Source: Muriicola soli (GTDB lineage Bacteria > Bacteroidota > Bacteroidia > Flavobacteriales > Flavobacteriaceae). From it: DNA of 64,000 nucleotides. Where the stretch lies: contig NZ_CP035544.1 of NCBI RefSeq assembly GCF_004139715.1, forward strand, positions 2,979,501 to 3,043,500, given 5' to 3'. Position numbers and translations under genes: made by a program. The notes beneath the pieces were generated by a model. The model worked only from the letters and a program-made list of their open reading frames with translations. It was not told the DNA's origin and made no database searches. Shown here piece by piece: positions 55,574-63,827 of the stretch; within the stretch, counting starts at the first letter, position 1; each line of letters begins with the position of its first letter.

Positions 55574-56590
55574 TCAGATTTTTGTCAGTTCAATACTTAA
55601 GTCCACCTCGTAGGTATTGCCATTATCACGTATAGACAGCTCGTGTTTTTTCGGGTAAATCAGGTTTAATCTCTTTCTCACATTAGTCAATCCTATTCCG
55701 CTTGAGAGACTTTCATGTTTTTCACCACTATCGTGATTATTGATACACTTAAAAAGCAAGGTATCACCCTTAAAAGAGACATCAATTTTGATACTTATAT
55801 CGTCTGATTGCTCTGCCTGACTATGTTTAAAAGCATTTTCTATAAATACAATTAAAATTAATGGGGCAATTTTATAGTTGGCCACTTGTTGGGACACATT
55901 AAAAGATACCGTACCCCGATCTTCAATCTGTAATTTGCTCAATGCGATAAAATTCTGAAGCTGTTCTAATTCTTTCGCAAGAGGCACGAAGTTTTCCTTG
56001 CATTCGTATAGCATATATCTTAGCAGACCACTGAGTTCCAGAATAATCTGAGGGGTCTTTTCAGAACCTTGAATGGCATATGAATAAAGGTTGTTGAGGT
56101 TGTTGAACAAAAAATGCGGATTGATTTGTGAACGTAAAAATTGGAGTTCGCTTTCTTCAATAATGCTTTCAAGTTTTTCAATTTGCTGTTGCTTTTGCAG
56201 CGCATCCCATCCAAATTTAAATCCCACCAAAACGGTAAGTACAGGGAGCACCCCCAGCATAGAGTAAAGGACCGGAGCAAAAGAAGAAGCTCTTCTTGTC
56301 CCCGGAAAAAATACAGGTTCTAAAACTAATTCCTCAAGGACGATGAGCAAAGCAATAATGGATACAAGAGAAATCGAAAATAGAATATACTTTTTCTTGT
56401 ATAGAAGCTTTGGCATTAGAAAATATCCGATAATAGTGGAAGCCAGGACATAAGTTGAAAAGAAAACGAACTGATGTAATTTAAATCCTGGTTCGTTACG
56501 ATCAAAGGAGTAAAAAAGAAAGACTACTACTAACAGAATCACTTGAAAAACAAGTTCTTTAATCGAAATGTTCCATTTTGACTGTTTCAT
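55574..56590 (-). CDS. LytS-type sensor histidine kinase
   Basis: A 338-residue inner-membrane kinase. Four hydrophobic segments fill roughly residues 10-145 without a large periplasmic domain; the phosphorylated His is in FLRSQINPHFLFNNLNNLYSYAI near 165, and the ATP-binding part has PLILIVFIENAFKHS and the SGIGLTNVRKRL G box. This is the His_kinase/LytS arrangement. The ATG at 56590 is preferred to an upstream TTG. It forms a four-base-spaced operon with the LytTR regulator. A membrane-embedded or lipid-related signal is likely but unknown. Confidence 0.92.
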   Translation of the reverse strand: MKQSKWNISIKELVFQVILLVVVFLFYSFDRNEPGFKLHQFVFFSTYVLASTIIGYFLMPKLLYKKKYILFSISLVSIIALLIVLEELVLEPVFFPGTRRASSFAPVLYSMLGVLPVLTVLVGFKFGWDALQKQQQIEKLESIIEESELQFLRSQINPHFLFNNLNNLYSYAIQGSEKTPQIILELSGLLRYMLYECKENFVPLAKELEQLQNFIALSKLQIEDRGTVSFNVSQQVANYKIAPLILIVFIENAFKHSQAEQSDDISIKIDVSFKGDTLLFKCINNHDSGEKHESLSSGIGLTNVRKRLNLIYPKKHELSIRDNGNTYEVDLSIELTKI

Positions 56591-56762
56591 GGGAAGCAAG
56601 AGAATAGTTTGATAGATACTCACCAAAAAAAACTCGCAAACGGCATACTTTTAATTGTAAACTACTGGGAATAATGATTTTAATGTATTCACCAGTTCCA
56701 GTAACTGCCGTTAATTATCTCAATGGGATGAATCAAATCTATGTACCATCAATTAAGACGAT

Positions 56763-58187
56763 TTAACTCAAGTCCCAACCTTTGCGATAAGTACCTTTAA
56801 CCCACTCGTTCGCTTTTTCAAAATTGGTAACTCGCATGGCATCGCCATCCCACATAATTTTTCTTCTGCCAGGATAGGCAAAAGGATCCCAGTCGCCTAA
56901 CTGCTTGCCTTCTTTGAGTTCTTTATATTGAAAAGCTTTAATAGCCAGATTGCCCATGAGCACAGCCTCTGTAAGTGGTCCTGAACGATCAAAACTGGAA
57001 GAAGTATTACTGCCTTGCATGCAGCCTTCTACCCAATTTTGCTGATGCCCTCCCGTGCTACCTAATACTCTTGGCAAGGTAGGCGAAGGGGGAGAAAACA
57101 GACCCATCATTTCCGAAGGGAGCAATCGGGCATTACGGGAATAGACATCACAAACGAGAATTCCTTTAGTACCATAAAAAACAGTTCCCCCTCCGGTATC
57201 TCCTATAGTTTCATCGTCTTTTAACTCGTCGGGAAGGTCGGGCATGATGCCTCCATCATACCAGTTCAGTGCTATTTCACCGTGATTCGGGGTATCAAAT
57301 TTCAATCTGACGATGGAAGAAGCCGGACAAGAAGCACTATAGTCGGCTTCTACAAAATCACCTACCCAATTTGTGGTACAACTGGCTTCTGCTTCGGTAG
57401 GATAACCCAGGTCTAGCACTCCAAAAGGGGTCTCCATAATATGGCAACCCATATCTCCTAAAGCACCGGTGCCAAAGTCCCACCATCCACGCCATTTAAA
57501 GGGTAGGTAGGCGTTATTGTAATCTCGTTTAGCTGCCGGACCTAACCACAGGTCCCAATCCAGGCCATCCGGGATTTCGTCCTTCCCTTGAGGGAGCGGA
57601 ATTCCTTGCGGCCATACAGGACGGTTTGTCCAGCAATCGACCCGCTCTACTTTACCAATTATGCCAGAGTTTATCCATTCCTTAGCTTGTCTGCTACCGT
57701 CACTGGATGCTCCCTGGTTACCCATTTGAGTTGAAATACCATTTTCAGCAGCTACTTGTGTCATCAATCGGGCTTCAGCGATATTATGGGTGAGGGGTTT
57801 TTCCACATAGGCGTGCTTTTTAGCCCTCATAAAAGGCAATGCTATGGTAGCATGGGTATGGTCTGGAGTAGCAACCATAATCGCATCCATATCCTTTAGC
57901 TGCTTGTCGTACACTTTGCGAAAGTCCTTATAGCGTTTTACATCCGGGAAGAATTCATAGGTTTGGGCCGCTCGTCGATCATCTACATCGCAGAAAGAGA
58001 CGAATTTTACCTTTCCTGTTTCATGTAGGCCTCTAATGACACCAGATCCTCTTCCTCCCACTCCAAAAGCGCCAACGTAGAGCGTGTCACTCGGGGGCAC
58101 ATGTCCCTTTCCGAGAACATAACTGGGAACAATAGAAAACACAGCGGAAGAAGCCGTTACATTTTTAATAAATTTTCGTCTTTGCAT
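56763..58187 (-). CDS. Gfo/Idh/MocA family oxidoreductase, exported
   Basis: A 474-residue NAD(P)-dependent oxidoreductase with a Tat-type leader (MQRRKFIKNVTASSAVF, two arginines, apolar stretch). The Rossmann nucleotide loop is GAFGVGGRGSGVIRG; FCDVDDRRAAQ, VATPDHTHATIALP and the EKP catalytic motif (AYVEKPLTHN) are in place, followed by a large alpha/beta domain with the WDFGTGALGDMGCHI segment. Known members act on sugars, inositol or glycosyl groups. It stands alone; a TATCTTTC near 58214 on its strand is a near-match promoter. Confidence 0.9.
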   Translation of the reverse strand: MQRRKFIKNVTASSAVFSIVPSYVLGKGHVPPSDTLYVGAFGVGGRGSGVIRGLHETGKVKFVSFCDVDDRRAAQTYEFFPDVKRYKDFRKVYDKQLKDMDAIMVATPDHTHATIALPFMRAKKHAYVEKPLTHNIAEARLMTQVAAENGISTQMGNQGASSDGSRQAKEWINSGIIGKVERVDCWTNRPVWPQGIPLPQGKDEIPDGLDWDLWLGPAAKRDYNNAYLPFKWRGWWDFGTGALGDMGCHIMETPFGVLDLGYPTEAEASCTTNWVGDFVEADYSASCPASSIVRLKFDTPNHGEIALNWYDGGIMPDLPDELKDDETIGDTGGGTVFYGTKGILVCDVYSRNARLLPSEMMGLFSPPSPTLPRVLGSTGGHQQNWVEGCMQGSNTSSSFDRSGPLTEAVLMGNLAIKAFQYKELKEGKQLGDWDPFAYPGRRKIMWDGDAMRVTNFEKANEWVKGTYRKGWDLS

Positions 58188-58296
58188 GAATTTTTCCTTT
58201 TAAGATGCGAGGAAAGATACAAAAAAACAGATCGAATAAAAGTAGATGAAGTGGATGTTGGGGAGTGCTTTTATAGCACAGGCAACCTAATTGCAT

Positions 58297-58956
58297 TTAA
58301 CGGTTTCCATTCCATTCAGCATAGAATTGTTCCAGGTATCCAAGAAGAAAATCGTGCCGTTGTTCTGCAATTTTTCTCCCTGTTTTGGTGTTCATTTTGT
58401 CTTTAAGCAATAACAGCTTTTCATAAAAATGATTGATGGTGGGGCTTTGGGAGTTTTTGTAAGTGTCCTTGTTCATGCTGAGGTTCGGAGCAATGTCAGG
58501 ATCGTAGAGTTTTCTGTTTTTAAAGCCTCCGTAGTGAAAGGCTCTGGCAATGCCGATGGCTCCTAGGGCATCTAATCTATCTGCATCCTGAACCACATGT
58601 AATTCCAATGGATGCTTTGGGGTGATTTTTTGTCCAACTGTATTTTTAAACGAGATGTTTTCAATGATGTAACAGACCTTATCGATGACCTTATTATCAA
58701 CTCCGATGGAATTGAGAAATTCCTTCGCCAGTTTAGGCCCGAGGGTTTCGTCTCCTTTATGGAATTTGGCATCAGCAATATCGTGTAGTAAAGCGCCTAA
58801 ACTCACAACCAGTACATCTGCCTTTTCATCTTTGGAAATGAGGAGTGCATTTTTAAATACCCTTTGAGTATGAAACCAATCATGGCCGGCCTCTGCATTT
58901 ACAAGAGTTTCTTTTACAAAATCGATGGTTGATTCAACCAGTTCTGTATTGGTCAT
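58297..58956 (-). CDS. HD domain metal-dependent hydrolase
   Basis: A 219-residue HD-fold protein. The metal ligands are the His in HDWFHTQRVFKNAL near 25, the HD pair in LGALLHDIADAKF near 58, the helix Asp in VQDADRLDALGAIGIARAF and the usual following EKLLLLKDKM helix. These yhaZ/YedJ-like proteins are presumed nucleotide phosphohydrolases. It overlaps the acyltransferase upstream by four bases, so the two are coupled, though no shared pathway is obvious. No signal peptide is seen. Confidence 0.9.
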   Translation of the reverse strand: MTNTELVESTIDFVKETLVNAEAGHDWFHTQRVFKNALLISKDEKADVLVVSLGALLHDIADAKFHKGDETLGPKLAKEFLNSIGVDNKVIDKVCYIIENISFKNTVGQKITPKHPLELHVVQDADRLDALGAIGIARAFHYGGFKNRKLYDPDIAPNLSMNKDTYKNSQSPTINHFYEKLLLLKDKMNTKTGRKIAEQRHDFLLGYLEQFYAEWNGNR

Positions 58957-59690
58957 GGGTTAATTCGGATGTCTTTGGTGATTTGTTCTTCTACTCTGGA
59001 AATAAGTACATCAGCGTCTCCTGTATTAGCAATTGCAGGGTGCACCTTAAAAATCAAATGGGAACCGATACCATAAGGAAACTTACCATACCGCAGCATT
59101 TTCCATGAATTATTTATGCTGATGGGTACTATCAGGGCAGATGGAGCTTGCTTCATTAAAACCTTTAAGCCGGTTGTCTGAAATTTTTTAGGGTGCCCCG
59201 TCCTGCTTCGGGTACCTTCGGGAAAGATAACTGCGCTCCTGTTGTGTTTTTCTATGTACTTACCCAGTTTCGAAATGGCCAACAGAGCCTGTTTACTATC
59301 CTTCCTGTCGATCAATGCAGAACCTCCGTGTCTCAGATTAAACGAAACACTTGGAATCCCCTTGCCCAATTCAATTTTACTGACAAACTTGGGATGATGC
59401 TTTCTCAAATACCAGATGATGGGCGGAATATCGTTCATACTCTGGTGATTGGAAACGATGATAAGAGGTTTATCCTCAGGAATTTGCTGCTTGTTGATAA
59501 AGGTATAGCGTGTACCCAGGATGTAAGTGCACCACATTAATACCAGGTTGAGATAGCTCACACTTTTTTGATGGGCGTGGTACCCAAACCAATTCAGGCA
59601 TATCCATTGCACAGGATGGAAAACAAGCAGGCTAATTCCAAAAATGAGGAAGTACAAAACCGTTAAGGGGTAAGCCAGGAGCTTTCGCAT
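58953..59690 (-). CDS. plsC: 1-acyl-sn-glycerol-3-phosphate acyltransferase
   Basis: PlsC acylates lysophosphatidic acid to phosphatidic acid at the inner membrane. The 245-residue protein begins with a hydrophobic segment (about 5-30) and has the H-x4-D motif in SNHQSMNDIPPI, the GIPSVSFNLRHGGSALIDR block, FPEGTRSR and the later VPISINNSW. The gene symbol is by family resemblance; a lyso-lipid acyltransferase of another kind is possible. The ATG at 59690 is only 4 bases after a TATTTTTG box, so the message may be leaderless. Confidence 0.9.
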   Translation of the reverse strand: MRKLLAYPLTVLYFLIFGISLLVFHPVQWICLNWFGYHAHQKSVSYLNLVLMWCTYILGTRYTFINKQQIPEDKPLIIVSNHQSMNDIPPIIWYLRKHHPKFVSKIELGKGIPSVSFNLRHGGSALIDRKDSKQALLAISKLGKYIEKHNRSAVIFPEGTRSRTGHPKKFQTTGLKVLMKQAPSALIVPISINNSWKMLRYGKFPYGIGSHLIFKVHPAIANTGDADVLISRVEEQITKDIRINP

Positions 59691-59694
59691 AAAA

Positions 59695-59702
59695 CAAAAA
59701 TA
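59695..59702 (-). promoter_or_regulatory. -7 promoter box of plsC
   Basis: TATTTTTG on the minus strand matches TAnnTTTG. It touches the T-tract of the terminator at 59702-59730, so transcription of plsC begins right where the upstream transcript ends. Confidence 0.5.
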
Positions 59703-59730
59703 AAAAAACCGCACTTGGAATAGTGCGGTT
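59702..59730 (-). terminator. Intrinsic terminator after bacilliredoxin gene
   Basis: Read on the minus strand, AACCGCAC, an 8-base loop and GTGCGGTT form a perfect 8-base stem followed by seven T residues. It lies 22 bases after the stop of the bacilliredoxin gene. Confidence 0.85.
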
Positions 59731-59752
59731 CAATAAATATGTCTGTTATAAA

Positions 59753-60163
59753 CTAACAAAATTCATTATACGCCTCAGTCAGATTTTCGGCAATCATCTC
59801 AGCAGGACGACCTTCAATATGGTGTCTTTCAATCATATGGACCAGTTCTCCATTTTTAAACAATGCCATACTGGGGGATGATGGAGGAAAAGGAACCATT
59901 AGATTTCTCGCTGCATCAACTGCTTCTGTATCTACCCCGGCAAAAACCGTGATAAGATGATCTGGTTTTTTATCGTTTCTCAGGCTTAACTTAGCAGCAG
60001 GTCTGGCATTGGCTGCTGCACATCCGCATACAGAGTTAACCACTACCAAGGTAGTGCCCTCTTTTCCAATGGCGCTATTTACAGCCTCCGCGGTATATAA
60101 TTCTTCAAAGCCTGCTGTAGACAGGTCTTCTCTCATGGGTTTTACTAATTCTGCAGGATACAT
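59753..60163 (-). CDS. BrxA/BrxB family bacilliredoxin
   Basis: Bacilliredoxins remove bacillithiol or similar low-molecular-weight thiols from oxidised proteins. The 136-residue protein has the CGC motif at Cys46 and Cys48 (VVNSVCGCAAANARP), the PDHLITVFAGVDTEAVDAAR block and a SPSMALFKNGELVHMIERHHIEGR segment, all diagnostic. Bacillithiol in Bacteroidota is known, which fits. The N-terminus MYPAELVKPMREDL is typical. It has its own promoter and terminator and so is a single-gene unit. Confidence 0.94.
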   Translation of the reverse strand: MYPAELVKPMREDLSTAGFEELYTAEAVNSAIGKEGTTLVVVNSVCGCAAANARPAAKLSLRNDKKPDHLITVFAGVDTEAVDAARNLMVPFPPSSPSMALFKNGELVHMIERHHIEGRPAEMIAENLTEAYNEFC

Positions 60164-60185
60164 AGTCTTATTTTTTTATTGAGCA

Positions 60186-60193
60186 CAAAGATA
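60186..60193 (-). promoter_or_regulatory. -7 promoter box of bacilliredoxin gene
   Basis: TATCTTTG on the minus strand matches TAnnTTTG and ends 22 bases before the ATG at 60163. Confidence 0.6.
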
Positions 60194-60259
60194 GGAATTA
60201 TGAGGAAATTATAAGCCAAAGCTTTCTTAAGACTACCGAACTTTTTAGCGGTTAAACCC

Positions 60260-60267
60260 TATCTTTG
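60260..60267 (+). promoter_or_regulatory. -7 promoter box of DnaJ-domain gene
   Basis: TATCTTTG matches TAnnTTTG and lies 18 bases before the ATG at 60286; this supports the upstream start of the frameshifted gene rather than the GTG at 60432. Confidence 0.6.
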
Positions 60268-60285
60268 GCAAAATTTTTTTTGAGC

Positions 60286-61016
60286 ATGATTCGGTGGATC
60301 GCAGCCATACTAGGCTTCTTCTTATTTCGTCTTCCGGGAGCCATTATTGGTTTCCTTGTAGGTAGCTTTATGGATAATATGGGCTCCGGCTCCAGGGGAG
60401 GTCGATCTTTGACGACCTGTCAAGGCAGAAGGTGAGTCCGGCCGACTTTGAACTCAATCTCCTGTCGTTGTGTTCTATAGTTATCAAAGCCGACGGACAG
60501 GTTAGTCAGCGCGAACTGGATTACGTACGTCAATATTTCCTCAGCACTTACGGTAAGGAAAAGGCAAATGCCATTTTCAGAACTTTTAACGAGGTGATCA
60601 AGAAACGCGAAATTTCTGCCCAAAAGATCTGCACATACCTCAACCAGAGAACTCGATATGAAGTTCGGCTTCAACTCCTTCATTTCTTGTTTGCTATCGC
60701 CCAGTCTGACGGATCTATCAGACCTCCGGAGATTGACAAGATCAGAGAAATTGCCGGGTATTTAAGGATTGGAAGAACGGATTACGAAAGTATTAAGGCC
60801 ATGTTTGTCAAAAGTGCCGATAATGCCTACAAGATATTGGAGATAGACAAAAGTGTGTCCGATGATGAGGTGAAGAAGGCCTACCGGACCATGGCGAAAA
60901 AGTATCACCCGGACAGAGTAAACACTGAGAATGAGGCGATCAAGAGAGGCGCCGAGGAGAAGTTTAAAGAAGTTCAGAAAGCCTATGAACAAATACAGAA
61001 CGAGCGCGGAATGTAA
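60286..61016 (+). pseudogene. DjlA-like TerB/DnaJ-domain protein, apparent frameshift
   Basis: The gene encodes a membrane-linked co-chaperone. The first frame (ATG 60286) gives a hydrophobic leader MIRWIAAILGFFLFRLPGAI followed by a glycine- and serine-rich stretch; the second frame (from about 60396) gives a TerB-like helical domain starting [12 protein letters not shown] and a C-terminal J-domain with the HPD motif in [11 protein letters not shown]. They join if one base is added in the GGGG at 60395-60398 or the TTT at 60408-60410; either places an (I)[14 protein letters not shown]-like link and a 243-residue protein. A lone GTG start at 60432 is possible but loses the membrane leader and the promoter. 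A consensus error is likely. Confidence 0.75.
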
Positions 61017-61027
61017 TTCTTAAAATC

Positions 61028-61612
61028 ATGGAAAACTTTTGGTTTTACACGAAATTAGGATTGGAGCATGTCTTAGACCTGGCTGCCTACGATCATATTT
61101 TATTTCTGATGGCCCTGGTGATCCCTTTTTCCCTCAGAATGTGGAAAAAGATTCTGACGCTGGTTACCGTATTCACCATTACGCATTGTATTTCCCTGGC
61201 TTTATCCGTTTATAAAGTGGTTGAAGTTGATGTGGCCTGGATTGAGTTTCTGATTCCGGTAACCATATTGCTGACTGCACTTTTCAATCTATGGGATAGC
61301 TTGAAAGAAGGTAGTGTACTGAGCTTTCAACTACAAGCCGTGGCAACGGGCTTTTTCGGGCTTATTCACGGTTTTGGATTTTCAAATTATTTTAAAATGC
61401 TGATGGCAGGGGAAGATGAGAAATTCAATCCCTTACTCGGCTTTGCTACCGGGATAGAAATTTCACAAATCATTGTAATTACTGCAGTATTGGCTGTAGC
61501 GGCTATTTTGGAGATGGGATTGAAATTACCCAGAAAATACTTTGTTATTGGCACCACCTCAATTGTAATTTTGATAACAATCCCCATGATAATTGACACA
61601 TGGCCGGGCTAA
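61028..61612 (+). CDS. HupE/UreJ family membrane protein
   Basis: A 194-residue inner-membrane protein with six hydrophobic segments. The motifs LGLEHVLDLAAYDHILFLMAL at about 9-29 and FFGLIHGFGFSNYF at about 114-127 hold the conserved histidines of the HupE/UreJ group, proposed metal (nickel or cobalt) transporters. No urease or hydrogenase genes are nearby, so a role with another metal enzyme is as likely. It begins 11 bases after the DnaJ-domain gene and may be co-transcribed with it. Confidence 0.85.
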   Translation: MENFWFYTKLGLEHVLDLAAYDHILFLMALVIPFSLRMWKKILTLVTVFTITHCISLALSVYKVVEVDVAWIEFLIPVTILLTALFNLWDSLKEGSVLSFQLQAVATGFFGLIHGFGFSNYFKMLMAGEDEKFNPLLGFATGIEISQIIVITAVLAVAAILEMGLKLPRKYFVIGTTSIVILITIPMIIDTWPG

Positions 61613-61737
61613 GGTGATGGAATAATACACCTTGTCGGTTTTAATTAAATATTAACCATTATTGGTTGTTGGACTCTCCCAAAGCAGGTATCTTAGTGCT
61701 TGCGAGCCTAGGCCAGTGGAATCAGACCCGTGAAGAA

Positions 61738-62178
61738 GTGACCAAAAAAAAGCAGCTAAAATACGACAAGGCCTATTTGAGAATGGCACATGAGTGGGGC
61801 AAGTTATCCTATTGTGAGCGTAAACAGGTAGGGGCTATTATTGTCAAAGACCGAATGATCATTTCAGACGGATATAACGGCACCCCTACTGGATTTGAAA
61901 ATTTTTGTGAAGATGAGAAGGGCTATACAAAATGGTATGTCCTGCACGCAGAGGCGAATGCCATTTCTAAAGTAGCCTCGTCTACCCAGTCTTGTGAAGG
62001 AGCCACCTTGTACATTACTCTTTCTCCTTGTAGAGAATGTAGTAAACTGATTCACCAATCTGGCATAAAACGTGTAGTATATCAGATCGCCTATAAAGAT
62101 GGATCGGGATTGGAGTTTTTAGAAAGGGCAGGGGTGGCATTGGAGCATCTGCCACATATTTTAGAAGAAAATGCGTAG
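61738..62178 (+). CDS. Deoxycytidylate (dCMP) deaminase
   Basis: dCMP deaminase converts dCMP to dUMP for thymidylate synthesis. With the GTG at 61738 the product is 146 residues, the usual family size; the frame is open 72 bases further up but that part has no resemblance and lies before a TATCTTAG box at 61690-61697. Zinc ligands are His70 in HAEAN (with catalytic Glu72) and Cys98 and Cys101 in SPCRECS. The SYCERKQVGAIIVKD and YNGTPTGFENFCED blocks are typical. It precedes the S41 protease gene by 6 bases. Confidence 0.93.
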   Translation: MTKKKQLKYDKAYLRMAHEWGKLSYCERKQVGAIIVKDRMIISDGYNGTPTGFENFCEDEKGYTKWYVLHAEANAISKVASSTQSCEGATLYITLSPCRECSKLIHQSGIKRVVYQIAYKDGSGLEFLERAGVALEHLPHILEENA

Positions 62179-62184
62179 GAAGAA

Positions 62185-63798
62185 ATGAAGAAGTATCATT
62201 ACATATGGCCGGCAATAATCGCTTTAGCGCTGTCTTTGGGAATCCTGATAGGCGGAAAGCTCGATTTTAACGATTCACCTGAAAAGCTATTTACCACCAA
62301 CTCGAAAAAGGATAAACTCAATCGCCTCATCGATTATATAGACTATGAGTATGTTGATGAGATCAATACCGATAGTATTGTTGATGTAACCGTAAATAAT
62401 ATCCTTGAAAAATTAGATCCCCATTCGGTCTATATTCCGAAGGAAGAACTCTCCCAGGTCTCAGAAAATATGAAGGGCGATTTTGTGGGGATCGGCATCA
62501 ATTTCTATATGTACAGGGATACGATTACAGTAATCAGGACCGTAGAGAATGGCCCCAGTTTCCTTGAAGGGATTGAACCCGGCGACAGAATTTTAATTGC
62601 CGATGGAGATACCCTTTACGGCAAGAACCTGCCGAGCAGGAAAATAGTTGGAACATTAAAAGGAGAAAGCGGGACATCGGTTGATTTAAAGGTATACAGG
62701 AAAAAAGAGGACCGGTTCTTTGATGTGACCCTTAAAAGAGACAGGGTGCCGATCAAGAGCGTGGAGTCGTTTTATATGCTGACTCCTGATATGGGATACA
62801 TCAAGATTAACAGATTTGCCGAGAGTACGTACAAAGAATTTAAAAAAGCACTAAAGTCATTGCAAAAACAAGGTGCAAAGAAATTAACCCTTGATCTAAG
62901 AGACAATCCCGGAGGCTATCTGGGAATAGCAGAACAATTGGCCGATGAATTCCTGAAAGAGGGAAAGCTTATCCTGTTCACCAAAAACAATAAAGGAAAG
63001 ATAGATAAGATGTTTGCGACGGAAAAGGGCTCATTTGAGAACCAACCCGTTTACGTACTGATCAATGAACGATCGGCTTCTGCCAGTGAAATTATTGCCG
63101 GGGCATTACAAGACAACGACGTAGGCACAATAGTGGGGCGCAGGTCTTTCGGAAAAGGGCTTGTTCAACGCGAAATGGCCCTGGGAGACGGCTCTGCTGT
63201 TCGCTTAACCGTTTCACGTTACTATACCCCAACCGGCAGGTCTATTCAGCGGGATTACCAGAATGGAAGTGAAGACTATTACGAACGGTTTGAAGATCGA
63301 TTTGAAAATGGGGAACTCGTTTCTGCAGACAGCATCAAGGTTACCGATTCACTAAAATACACTACTCCCAAGGGGAAAGTGGTCTATGGTGGTGGAGGGA
63401 TTATACCTGATGTTTTTGTGCCAATCGGCAACTTAGAAGAAGAAACTATTAAGAGTATGGCTAATCTTGGCTTTACCCCCCGATTTATTTTTGAGCACCT
63501 GGAAGAAGACAGGGAACAATACGAAGCCTATACTGAATCTGAATTTGTAAAGAACTTCAGGGTAGACGATATTTTGTTTGAAAAATTCGTGAATTTTGCT
63601 TTATCGATCAACATCAGCATGGATTTCTACGAGTATGAAGAACGAATTAAATTGTATTTAAAAGCGGCTCTGGCTGAGCAGTTGTTTTCTCCAAATATTA
63701 GTGCGAAGATCAAGGGCGAAATAGATCAGATGCTACTAAAGGTAATTGATCTTGACCGGCCTACCTGGCAGCCGGAAAAGCCTCTATTAAAGGAATAA
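62185..63798 (+). CDS. S41 family C-terminal processing protease
   Basis: A 537-residue periplasmic serine protease of the CtpA/Tsp type, which degrades or trims proteins by their C-termini. A signal anchor is at about 6-24. The PDZ domain covers about 95-175 with the GIGINF loop; the S41 core starts with GYIKINRFAEST near 204 and has LDLRDNPGGYLG near 236. The catalytic Ser lies in RSASASEIIAG at 296-306 and the base is Lys324 in SFGKGLVQ. About 180 further residues after the core form a tail. It is 6 bases after the dCMP deaminase gene, probably in one transcript. Confidence 0.94.
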   Translation: MKKYHYIWPAIIALALSLGILIGGKLDFNDSPEKLFTTNSKKDKLNRLIDYIDYEYVDEINTDSIVDVTVNNILEKLDPHSVYIPKEELSQVSENMKGDFVGIGINFYMYRDTITVIRTVENGPSFLEGIEPGDRILIADGDTLYGKNLPSRKIVGTLKGESGTSVDLKVYRKKEDRFFDVTLKRDRVPIKSVESFYMLTPDMGYIKINRFAESTYKEFKKALKSLQKQGAKKLTLDLRDNPGGYLGIAEQLADEFLKEGKLILFTKNNKGKIDKMFATEKGSFENQPVYVLINERSASASEIIAGALQDNDVGTIVGRRSFGKGLVQREMALGDGSAVRLTVSRYYTPTGRSIQRDYQNGSEDYYERFEDRFENGELVSADSIKVTDSLKYTTPKGKVVYGGGGIIPDVFVPIGNLEEETIKSMANLGFTPRFIFEHLEEDREQYEAYTESEFVKNFRVDDILFEKFVNFALSINISMDFYEYEERIKLYLKAALAEQLFSPNISAKIKGEIDQMLLKVIDLDRPTWQPEKPLLKE

Positions 63799-63827
63799 TT
63801 CTTTTAATTTAATTTCCATAGTCTCAT

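Noticed and set aside
60432-61016. Independent short TerB/DnaJ gene with GTG start
   Set aside because: Possible, but the upstream promoter and hydrophobic leader fit the same family and one added base joins them.
61028-61612. Urease or hydrogenase nickel transporter
   Set aside because: No urease or hydrogenase genes in the window; only family membership is supported.
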